A stretch of DNA of 64,000 nt from a virus: positions 20,286 to 84,285 of the IMG/VR virus record IMGVR_UViG_3300047287_000420. One strand, given 5' to 3'. Numbering within the stretch: the stretch's first letter is position 1; every line of letters starts with the position of its first letter. Both the position numbers and the translations under genes were made by a program. Positions 7,555 to 14,749 of the stretch are shown piece after piece. The notes below the pieces were generated by a model. That model had not been told where the DNA came from. It saw nothing but the letters and a program-made list of their open reading frames with translations, and ran no database searches.

Positions 7555-7739
7555 GCTTCACGCTCAAGGACATTCTCACCCTCCGGCGTGCTCTGAATGC
7601 TTTGGTTGTAAGGCAGGAACTTAACTTGCTGTCTGCCTCTGAGTCGATGAAAGAAGAGATCACAGCGACCTTGCTGGATCTGCACAACTTGGACATCAAA
7701 TTACTACAGTTAAAACCTGAATGCTCTCGCTCGCAATAG
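7542..7739 (+). CDS. Hypothetical helical protein
   Basis: A 65-residue protein made of two likely helices. It overlaps the small exported gene by 13 nt and the MarR-like gene by 19 nt. Unrecognised. Confidence 0.65.
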   Translation: MSEVSFTLKDILTLRRALNALVVRQELNLLSASESMKEEITATLLDLHNLDIKLLQLKPECSRSQ

Positions 7740-8035
7740 AACCCTTTGCTCGGTACAATCCGCGTGAAGTATCCTGTACAACACTACTTATCTTTCTTGC
7801 CGTAGGGGAGTCTCAAGAGGGGCTCCTTCAGACGGACATAGCCCGGAAGCTGGACATCCCAAAGTCAAGCGTTAGTAGAAATTGCAGCATCCTGGATTCA
7901 CAAACTCAAAAGGGTGAACCTGGTATGGGCCTCATCAGCAGGGAGCCCTGGCACGCAGATCAAAGAATCAAGTTTGTGAAACTAACAGAGAAGGGTCGCG
8001 CACTCTTTGATGAAATTCACAGCAAACTGAGTTAG
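7721..8035 (+). CDS. MarR-like winged-helix regulator
   Basis: A 104-residue protein. A helix-turn-helix is readable in QTDIARKLDIPKSSVSRNCS (about residues 37-56), followed by a wing ending in FVKLTEKGRALFDEIHSKL, the usual C-terminal signature of MarR/PadR-type DNA-binding domains. A likely transcription regulator of the phage programme. It sits 25 nt before the dCTP deaminase gene. Confidence 0.75.
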   Translation: MLSLAIEPFARYNPREVSCTTLLIFLAVGESQEGLLQTDIARKLDIPKSSVSRNCSILDSQTQKGEPGMGLISREPWHADQRIKFVKLTEKGRALFDEIHSKLS

Positions 8036-8060
8036 TCTCTCTGTCAGCTTATTGCTTCTT

Positions 8061-8576
8061 ATGGTGCTTCCGGACTGGCGGATCACAGCTCTCTGCCAAG
8101 GTGGAATGATCGAACCGTTCGATCCCACGATGGTCAACCCGGCCAGTCTGGACATAACTCTCGGAACAAACATCTTCGTAGAGGTTGAAGACGGAGGTCT
8201 GCTACCTAAAGACATTTCAGATCACACAAGATCTAATCCGTACCTACTGCTTCCTAACGAGTTCATCCTGGCTCAAAGCGCGGAAGTCTTCAACATCCCA
8301 GACTTTATCTGTGCTCAGTTTGCGCTTAAGTCATCCCTCGCCCGTGCAGGATTAGAGCACCTGATGGCGGGCTACATCGACCCAGGCTTCAACAACTCTG
8401 TGCTAACGCTCGAGTTCAAGAACGCTAAAAGGTTTAGTGCTTTCCCTCTGTGGCCTGGTATGCGGTGCGGTCAGATCATCTTTACTGAAATGTCTGACAC
8501 GCCTCAGGTTAGCTACAGATACACAGGCAGATACAATCACGATGCCAAGGTAGCCAGATCGAAGGGTCTCCTCTGA
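8061..8576 (+). CDS. dcd: dCTP deaminase
   Basis: 171 residues from ATG 8061; upstream TTG 8052 is less likely. The trimeric dCTP deaminase/dUTPase signature is clear: ALKSSLARAGLEHL (substrate loop) followed by GYIDPGFNNSVLTLEFKN, where the Glu of the LEF segment aligns with the catalytic Glu. The enzyme makes dUTP, or dUMP in bifunctional forms, from dCTP. With the phage ThyX at 26.3 kb it would feed dTMP synthesis. The start PDWRITALCQGGMIEPFDP is typical for the family. Confidence 0.9.
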   Translation: MVLPDWRITALCQGGMIEPFDPTMVNPASLDITLGTNIFVEVEDGGLLPKDISDHTRSNPYLLLPNEFILAQSAEVFNIPDFICAQFALKSSLARAGLEHLMAGYIDPGFNNSVLTLEFKNAKRFSAFPLWPGMRCGQIIFTEMSDTPQVSYRYTGRYNHDAKVARSKGLL

Positions 8577-8581
8577 TCTAA

Positions 8582-8606
8582 ACGGATCTCTGCAGGGAGA
8601 TCCCGT
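8582..8606 (+). terminator. Hairpin after dcd, possible transcript end
   Basis: ACGGATCTC-TGCAGG-GAGATCCCGT forms a 9-bp stem with one bulged base, 5 nt after the dcd stop. There is no T-tract, so it may be a processing or stabilising hairpin instead of a true terminator. Confidence 0.45.
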
Positions 8607-8745
8607 AAGACTCAGATGAGAAAGATAAAAGTATTTAAGTATGTCCAGGTTTGTTGATAATCTTTTTATAGAAAAAGAAATTTAACTATGAAAAGTTACA
8701 CATAGTACCCCGCCAAGCGTGTACAGATAAATTTCTGCGCAAGGG

Positions 8746-8774
8746 TTGACACGGTAAGCTGAGTGATGTACATT
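8746..8774 (+). promoter_or_regulatory. Sigma70-type promoter
   Basis: TTGACA at 8746-8751, 17-bp spacer, TACATT at 8769-8774, in the 255-nt gap between dcd and the next gene, about 57 nt before the ATG at 8832. This likely opens the transcription unit of the MoxR/VWA cluster. The remaining part of the gap shows only the hairpin at 8582 and an A/T-rich stretch. Confidence 0.75.
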
Positions 8775-8831
8775 GCTCTGCATGGGCGGCACCGGCCCTA
8801 AACGTGGTGCGCCTCCTTCGAATCACATCAA

Positions 8832-9257
8832 ATGACTAAGGTCACTACACAATCCCTGGTCGAACAGGGGCGCATCAGTGCAGAGCGTTACGATGCGTGC
8901 GACAACGCCCTGGCCGAGCTGAACGGAAGTTTCGGGACAGAGTACGAAGCTGCTCGGAGCAACCTCACAACCATGCTCTGCCACGCAGATCACTTCGGGT
9001 TGGATCTGTCCGTCTTCAAGGGCGACGACTCTCTGTTTAAGTTTCCTGAGTTCCGTACGAACATCGTTGTACGTATCGACCGGAGCCCCTCGCCTCACAT
9101 CAAACTCGACAAGATCAACGACAAGATCGCAGACCTGGAGCGCAAGCTGAAGCTGGCGAAGATCGAACGCGACAGCTTGATTAAACAACTCAACTTGACC
9201 GGGGCAGTCGATCTGGTCACTGACAAAATCACCGCAGTCTTCCGTCGTCTTAAGTGA
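8832..9257 (+). CDS. Hypothetical protein with C-terminal coiled coil
   Basis: A 141-residue protein. Residues about 90-122 (DKINDKIADLERKLKLAKIE) form a clear coiled coil; the N-terminal part is unrecognised. It is the first gene after the promoter at 8746 and leads the cluster that holds the AAA+ ATPase and VWA protein, to which it is joined by the TGATCATG junction at 9255. Confidence 0.75.
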   Translation: MTKVTTQSLVEQGRISAERYDACDNALAELNGSFGTEYEAARSNLTTMLCHADHFGLDLSVFKGDDSLFKFPEFRTNIVVRIDRSPSPHIKLDKINDKIADLERKLKLAKIERDSLIKQLNLTGAVDLVTDKITAVFRRLK

Positions 9258-9259
9258 TC

Positions 9260-10471
9260 ATGAATAACGAAAAGATCTTCCTGATTCACTGCTCTGTAAG
9301 TGCCTCTGTTCGACAGAGCACTCAGATAAAGATGGCAGACCTGCAACTGCCTGGTGCTGTTATCGACGTACTCGAGAAACAACAATCAGTCTCGGTGCGT
9401 CCTACGCTCTCTGGGAGATTGAAGGAGTTCCTTAATCTTCTGAGGATCGAACAACGTAAGTTGTACGACGAGTGCACAATCCACAATGGTGACGTTCACT
9501 TCCTTCACGAGGACTACTTTGAAGAAGCTATGGAGCGGATCGCCAAGATTCGTTCTGACGCTGCGAAGTACAACGAACAGCTGAACGAACTTTGGCTGGA
9601 AGAATACACTCGCTGGTCGAACACAGTCGAAGGCTTTCTCGAGCCGTTGTTCCGTGATGACCCCGAAGGTTTCAAGCTAGCTAAAGAAGCTTACTTAACT
9701 ATCTTTCCTACCAAGCAGGAGTTCGAGAATCCAATCAGAGTCTTTGTGGTCGGACCAAACCCGATCAGCATGGTTGTCGCCGAAAACAAAGAGGAGCACG
9801 CCATTGCCACAGCGATTCAGGAAGCCGCTCTGTTCAACACAAACGAAGTTCTTGAAGCTGCCCGTGAGGGTGCTGCTGATCGGGCACTGGCTAAAGCAGC
9901 CGAACTTCTCGATGACTTAGACGTTCGAGTCTCTTCTAAGGTTGGTGAGCGCCAAACCGGCGGAGCTCGGCGGCGCGGTTCGTGGCAGATCACAGCGGAA
10001 ACTCTGCAGCTGATCACTAGACACTGCCCAGGTTTCGAAGATCTATTCAAACTTTCGGAGGATTTACTCGATGTAGGTGTAAGGCTTCAGAGTGATTCTG
10101 CAAAGGTAAAGAACCAAGCCTTTAAAGATTATGCGGATCTGAAGGGCAAGATTCGTAATGAACTCGAAGCAATCGTCAGCTCTCGAAACTCCAGCGACGG
10201 ACTTGAGTCCTTGAAGAAATCGCTGGCTCTTTCTAATACCTATCGTGACCTACTCACGAAGATAAACACAGCAGAAACACAAGAGCAATTAGATGAGCTC
10301 CACCAGGAACTCCAAGTAGAAAAAGATGTCTATCAACAGCGAGCTAAGCATCTACAAACTCTGTTCGACCAACGAACTGAGCTAGTGAAAGCTCAATCAG
10401 CAAACCTGGATGATCTGATCAACGAGGTAAAAACCATTGAAGCAGAAACCACCGATGAACTTGACTTCTAA
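9260..10471 (+). CDS. Unknown 403-aa protein of the MoxR/VWA cluster
   Basis: ATG 9260 lies in TGATCATG (9255-9262). The protein is helical and charged, with a short Gly/Arg turn (QTGGARRRGSWQ) near residue 235 and coiled-coil stretches from about residue 300 to the end. The size, helical build and position ahead of a MoxR-type ATPase and a VWA protein recall the DUF3150-type proteins found with such pairs in phages and plasmids, but I cannot confirm that family by eye. It may be the substrate or scaffold of the ATPase. Confidence 0.75.
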   Translation: MNNEKIFLIHCSVSASVRQSTQIKMADLQLPGAVIDVLEKQQSVSVRPTLSGRLKEFLNLLRIEQRKLYDECTIHNGDVHFLHEDYFEEAMERIAKIRSDAAKYNEQLNELWLEEYTRWSNTVEGFLEPLFRDDPEGFKLAKEAYLTIFPTKQEFENPIRVFVVGPNPISMVVAENKEEHAIATAIQEAALFNTNEVLEAAREGAADRALAKAAELLDDLDVRVSSKVGERQTGGARRRGSWQITAETLQLITRHCPGFEDLFKLSEDLLDVGVRLQSDSAKVKNQAFKDYADLKGKIRNELEAIVSSRNSSDGLESLKKSLALSNTYRDLLTKINTAETQEQLDELHQELQVEKDVYQQRAKHLQTLFDQRTELVKAQSANLDDLINEVKTIEAETTDELDF

Positions 10472-10595
10472 TCTGGATCAAAAAGCAATCGTTCTGCTGC
10501 TAGCAACGAAAAGCCTGAGTGGACCTTACCGCGACACGCGTAAGAAAAACTTCTTCAAGACTCTCGCCAAGACCCTTTACAAAATCTTCGACTGA
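10455..10595 (+). CDS. Small basic protein (46 aa) inside the MoxR/VWA cluster
   Basis: ATG 10455 lies 17 nt inside the end of the 403-aa gene in another frame; the stop TGA at 10593-10595 overlaps the ATPase ATG by one base. The product is 46 residues: a hydrophobic stretch (QKAIVLLLATKSLSG) and a basic tail (DTRKKNFFKTLAKTLYKIFD). Coupling on both sides argues that it is real. Confidence 0.65.
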   Translation: MNLTSNLDQKAIVLLLATKSLSGPYRDTRKKNFFKTLAKTLYKIFD

Positions 10596-11779
10596 TGAAC
10601 GACACTCTCTTTGCAAACCTCCAAGGCTTCCGCTCTTCGCTTAACACCAGCTTCCTGGAACGCGAAGACATTGTTGACGGACTTCTGGCTTCGCTTATCA
10701 CTAAACAAAATTGCTTCTTGTTTGGATTGCCTGGTACGGGTAAATCCGAATTGGTGCGAGCTGTTTCGAACGGATTCAAAGGATCTCAGTTCTTTGGTTA
10801 CCTGCTCTCGCCCACAACGGACCCGAGTGAACTGTTCGGCCCGGTGGCAGTTTCGAAGCTCCTAAAAGACGAGTATGTACGTGATGTCTCTGGATACTTA
10901 CCCAGTGCCAACATTGCATTCTTAGATGAGCTGTTCCGTGGCAGCTCTGCTGTACTTAACTCTCTCCTGACTATCCTCAACGAGCGTATCTTCAACAACG
11001 GTCGCGAAGTAATCGAAACTCCGATTCAATCAATCGTTGCTGCTACGAACAGTTTCCCTCAAGAGGAATCTCTTCAAGCCTTCTGTGATCGATTCTTGTT
11101 TAGACCGACAGTAGATCTTCTCAAAAAACCCACATCGAAGCGCACGCTTGACGCATGGGCCCTCGGTCTCAAGGACAGACCGACCGTTAAGTCAGATCTA
11201 ACTTTCGAAGATCTTCAACAGTTACAACAGGAGGTTGTATCAATCAAAGCTAGCGATGAGTTTCTTGATTCCTTCTCGCAAGTAATTGACCTTCTGGCCA
11301 CGCGGGGAATCACGATCAGCGACCGCCGCCGAGTTCAGATTCTTAAGTTCTTGCGTGGTTGGGCACTTGTGCAGGGAGATGAAGAACTCTATCCAGAGCA
11401 CCTGCACAGATCCTTAGTGCACATTGTGTACCAAACACAAGACGATGTACAAGTAATTAAGGAAGTTCTAGAGCAAGCAGTACCTACAGCAGAACGTCTC
11501 CTGGAAAGCATTAAGCGTGCTCACAGCGGGATCCTGACGGAATACCACGCGGTTCATTCGCAGGAATCTAAAAGCGTAGAGGATCTGAATCGGCTGGTAG
11601 GGAAGCTGCGAAAGATGCACCGTGATCTGGATACACTCTCTAACAAACTAGACAACATCTTAGAATCAGGTCAGTATCGAATCAGTGCAGGTGCTAGACA
11701 AACTGCTACCAAGCTCGCTCAAGCAATCGAATCCTCCTCTCAATCTGTAGCTACATCCATTTCGAACCTCTCCTCATGA
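10595..11779 (+). CDS. MoxR-family AAA+ ATPase
   Basis: 394 residues. Walker A GLPGTGKS at 44-51, Walker B IAFLDE at 107-112, sensor 1 Asn152 in AATNSF, and an arginine finger in DRFLFRP near 165-171: the order and spacing of the MoxR/RavA branch. The region from about 280 is helical and coiled-coil. MoxR ATPases work as chaperones with VWA-domain partners to mature or remodel a target protein complex. The VWA partner follows directly, sharing ATGA (11776-11779), so co-translation is expected. The target in the phage is unknown. Confidence 0.9.
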   Translation: MNDTLFANLQGFRSSLNTSFLEREDIVDGLLASLITKQNCFLFGLPGTGKSELVRAVSNGFKGSQFFGYLLSPTTDPSELFGPVAVSKLLKDEYVRDVSGYLPSANIAFLDELFRGSSAVLNSLLTILNERIFNNGREVIETPIQSIVAATNSFPQEESLQAFCDRFLFRPTVDLLKKPTSKRTLDAWALGLKDRPTVKSDLTFEDLQQLQQEVVSIKASDEFLDSFSQVIDLLATRGITISDRRRVQILKFLRGWALVQGDEELYPEHLHRSLVHIVYQTQDDVQVIKEVLEQAVPTAERLLESIKRAHSGILTEYHAVHSQESKSVEDLNRLVGKLRKMHRDLDTLSNKLDNILESGQYRISAGARQTATKLAQAIESSSQSVATSISNLSS

Positions 11780-13317
11780 AAACAAACACCGAGTTCCTCC
11801 GCCTGATAAACAACGAACCTTTGGTTCTTGCTGTTTCTCCGCTGTCGGACTTTCTGTGGGATGACTTTGTTCGGGACACTCGGCCAATCGTTAAGTATCT
11901 GGAGGATCGGTACAACATCAAACAGCTCTCTCGTTTCGGGAAAGAGTTATTCGACTTCCTGTACAACGGCGGTCAATGCACTACGGTCATCACTCTGGAT
12001 GAAGCTGAAACGTACTTTCGTGCGAAACAGAACGGCCAGAACCCAGAGTTCCCAAAGGGCTACAAGCCTGAATCAGCTTTTTGGGTGAACCTGTTCATTC
12101 AAGTGTGTGAGTCACCGGCATGGCCACGGCTGATGGGTCTTTCGGTCGGCGACCAGTTCACTGCAGGAAACAATGCTGTTAATGTACTCAATGAGCTGAG
12201 TGAAGTAATCGAATCTCAAATCGAACAGGGGATTCTTGACGTCGCATTACTGGCAGACGCAGGCAAAGAGCTGCAGGATATCCGTGAGCAGTTCATGGCC
12301 GCTAAAAAAGAAGGGGACAACGCAAAGGCAGCTCAACTTCGCCAGAAAGGAAAGGAGCTAGGTCAGCAGCTCGAAGAGTCTGTCCAACGAGCAGGTGAAG
12401 CTCTCCAGCCACAAGTGGATAAAGCGATTGATAAAGCGCACCAAAGCGCTAAGGACACTCAGGAAGCAATGAGCCAGCTTGCTGGTTCCGAAGCAGGGAA
12501 GGGCGTGGCGCTGAACGACCTGGAGCAGAAGCGCAAGCTTGCACGGAGGCTTAGTGCAAACCCCGGCCTCAAGCAACTAGTTCGGAAGTTAGGTGCTCTG
12601 CGTCAAGCTTGGGCGGATCGGAAGCGTGCACGTAAAGCACAGACAAAATACAGTGACATCGTTGGAGCGAAATTCTCTGATGAAGTCATCAAAGCGTACC
12701 CAGCTGAGATTGCGCTGGCTGCCACAGAGCAAGGGCGGGCCTTGTTTGCTCTCAAGTACAGCCAAAAGACTCTGCTCACTAAGGACTACGAAGCAAAGAT
12801 CAAAGAGCTCGATAAAGGTCCTGTTGTTATGTACATCGACATCAGCGGATCGATGGCAGGTGAGTCAGAGCTCTGGTCGAAAGCTATGGCTTACGTCATC
12901 GCAGAGGAATGCTTGAAGCAAAACAGGGCAACACACATTCACCTATTCGACACGGTGGTTCAGAAAAGTATTCATCTGGAGAAAGACAGAGCCGACAACG
13001 AAAAACTTCTGAACTTTGTTCTTAGTTGGACAACGAAAGGCGGAACTTCGTTCTGCTCGGTGATCGACCACGCGCTGACAAAGATCAATTTCGTTGAGAA
13101 AGCAGACATTTTGATGATTACAGATGGGAACGCCGAGGTATCTGATTCCTTCGTGCGGCGCCTAAATGCGTTCAAACAAGAGCACGGTGTTCAGTGGAAC
13201 AGCTTCTGCATAGGCAGACAAGCCCGTGTGCTCAAAGAGTTCAGTGATAATGTGCACACTGTAGATCCTCTAGATGACCCAAGCAGTGCCGAACTGTTTC
13301 AAGACGCGATGCGATAA
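11776..13317 (+). CDS. VWA (MIDAS) protein, partner of the MoxR ATPase
   Basis: 513 residues. The C-terminal third is a von Willebrand A domain: VVMYIDISGSMAGESELW around residue 355 gives the DxSxS metal site, TKGGTSF supplies the conserved Thr near 425, and MITDGNAE the Asp near 450. The N-terminal part is helical with a long charged coiled coil (about 150-240). The layout resembles CoxE/ViaA/CobT-like partners of MoxR ATPases. Start overlaps the ATPase stop by four bases. Confidence 0.88.
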   Translation: MKTNTEFLRLINNEPLVLAVSPLSDFLWDDFVRDTRPIVKYLEDRYNIKQLSRFGKELFDFLYNGGQCTTVITLDEAETYFRAKQNGQNPEFPKGYKPESAFWVNLFIQVCESPAWPRLMGLSVGDQFTAGNNAVNVLNELSEVIESQIEQGILDVALLADAGKELQDIREQFMAAKKEGDNAKAAQLRQKGKELGQQLEESVQRAGEALQPQVDKAIDKAHQSAKDTQEAMSQLAGSEAGKGVALNDLEQKRKLARRLSANPGLKQLVRKLGALRQAWADRKRARKAQTKYSDIVGAKFSDEVIKAYPAEIALAATEQGRALFALKYSQKTLLTKDYEAKIKELDKGPVVMYIDISGSMAGESELWSKAMAYVIAEECLKQNRATHIHLFDTVVQKSIHLEKDRADNEKLLNFVLSWTTKGGTSFCSVIDHALTKINFVEKADILMITDGNAEVSDSFVRRLNAFKQEHGVQWNSFCIGRQARVLKEFSDNVHTVDPLDDPSSAELFQDAMR

Positions 13318-13348
13318 AACACAGCCCAGATAAACCAGGTTTAAATTA

Positions 13349-13367
13349 GGGGACAAGCGCTGTCTCC
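13349..13367 (+). promoter_or_regulatory. Hairpin at the start of the next gene
   Basis: GGGGACA-AGCGC-TGTCTCC forms a seven-pair stem (one G-T pair) that ends three bases before the GTG at 13371. A second palindrome, AAACC-A-GGTTT, sits at 13332-13342. Together they fill the 53-nt gap after the VWA gene and may control translation or serve as an operator. Confidence 0.45.
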
Positions 13368-13370
13368 TAA

Positions 13371-13799
13371 GTGAACCGACAAGCTGAAGCAGCCGCTATT
13401 AAAAGATTAGAAGCAGAGTATTCTCCTGCCACGGAGAGATTTGAGCTCGAGGATTGGGTAGCTCAACAATTATTCGATACGTACCATAACTTAACTGAGA
13501 ACCAGTCGGCATTATTTAGGTTCCGAGAAGCAGTTATTATCTATGTCCCAACAACAGAACTATTCAACATAACGAGATTGGTAGATAAAGATATAACAGA
13601 ACACTGTATTCTGCTGAGCAGCTTTTTACATAAGAATTACGGTGTACGCAAACTTAGCAACAAAGCAGAGGTAGAGATGGCTCTGATGCTGAGCGAGCAT
13701 GACTTTGAGTTGATGTCGATGCAGATAGTGACGGATATGCTGCACTGGTACGACCTTATGACACTAGCGAACGAAGTGCTGACGAGTAAACCGCATTAA
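13371..13799 (+). CDS. Hypothetical protein
   Basis: 142 residues, starting with GTG directly after an in-frame TAA, so no earlier start is possible. Mostly helical with an acidic pI. No motif recognised. No Shine-Dalgarno sequence; a hairpin lies immediately upstream. Confidence 0.65.
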   Translation: MNRQAEAAAIKRLEAEYSPATERFELEDWVAQQLFDTYHNLTENQSALFRFREAVIIYVPTTELFNITRLVDKDITEHCILLSSFLHKNYGVRKLSNKAEVEMALMLSEHDFELMSMQIVTDMLHWYDLMTLANEVLTSKPH

Positions 13800-13880
13800 C
13801 TAAAACCTTAAGATAATCTGAAGTATTCGGCTGGGTGTGCATTGGAAAGATAGGCTTCTCTCGTTCCATTTTTTCATTAC

Positions 13881-14693
13881 ATGAACTTCAAGTTCAAAAT
13901 CGGTGAAACCAGCCTGGACAACAGCGAAGCTCGTGCTCTCTTGAGTGCAGCAGGCCGTGATAGCGCAATTGTCGTAGACATTGCCGAGCACATCGATCCA
14001 ACAATGATCGACGCCAAAAAGCTGTTCTCGATCAGCGTGGAAACCAAAAACCCCACGCTTGCTTCCTTGGCAGCACGCTTTGCTATTGAAGGCGTCGAGA
14101 CTCCTAAGAAGCGTACGTATACGCGTACGGACGCAAACCGGATCTCAAGGATTGAAGTTAAAGAGACCTTCAGCCAGCCGGCTCAAGCAATCGACGCTCT
14201 TTGTCAGATGAAGAGCTTGAAAGCAATCGGAGCTGCCATGATTCTCGATGGTGTTTCGGATGGCAACAGCCGCACCCTGCGGCAAATCGCCACCAGCTGC
14301 GTTAACGGGATGGCCTACCGGGGATCTGTGAGCCCGGACTCGCAGTGCTTCATGGGCTTCGTAAAGGATGGAGACGGACACTACCGCACTCTGAACCAGG
14401 GACCGAACATCCCTCGGTCTGCCTGCTACCACGCCTCTCCGATGTATAACGCGGTCCGTGACGGGGCAGCTCTGCTGAAGGAGTGGGGGCTCATCGAAAT
14501 GAGCGAACACATTGAGTTCGGCAGCAAGGATAAAGATCTGGATGAAAACAGCCGTCAGCTGCGCCGGACTGTTTATGCTGTGACTCCAACGGCGATGGGG
14601 CAGAAGGTGGCGCACGAATGGGGCGACATCTCAGATTTCATCAGCCACCAGTGGAGCAGCCGCATCCGCGAAAGAAGGGTCTACGCTGCTTAA
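13881..14693 (+). CDS. Hypothetical protein of the replication module
   Basis: 270 residues. Contains a basic linker (TPKKRTYTRTDANR near residue 75) and a C-terminal part that reads like a winged helix (ALLKEWGLIEM ... RRTVYAVTPTAMGQKVAHEW). It may bind DNA. The gene has an 81-nt untranslated leader and is followed by a strong terminator, so it may be a separate transcription unit just ahead of the polymerase. Confidence 0.75.
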   Translation: MNFKFKIGETSLDNSEARALLSAAGRDSAIVVDIAEHIDPTMIDAKKLFSISVETKNPTLASLAARFAIEGVETPKKRTYTRTDANRISRIEVKETFSQPAQAIDALCQMKSLKAIGAAMILDGVSDGNSRTLRQIATSCVNGMAYRGSVSPDSQCFMGFVKDGDGHYRTLNQGPNIPRSACYHASPMYNAVRDGAALLKEWGLIEMSEHIEFGSKDKDLDENSRQLRRTVYAVTPTAMGQKVAHEWGDISDFISHQWSSRIRERRVYAA

Positions 14694-14719
14694 AGCTTCA
14701 TCCAACAACCACAAAAACG

Positions 14720-14742
14720 GGGCGTCGAAAGGCGCCCTTTTT
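14720..14742 (+). terminator. Rho-independent terminator
   Basis: GGGCGTC-GAAA-GGCGCCC, a seven-pair stem with a GAAA tetraloop, followed by TTTTT. It lies 27 nt after the stop at 14693 and 8 nt before the polymerase ATG. Confidence 0.85.
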
Positions 14743-14749
14743 AAGTCAC

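Noticed and set aside
14618-14749. In-frame N-terminal extension of the DNA polymerase
   Set aside because: It would be read through the end of the previous gene and a strong terminator; ATG 14750 begins right at the exonuclease domain.
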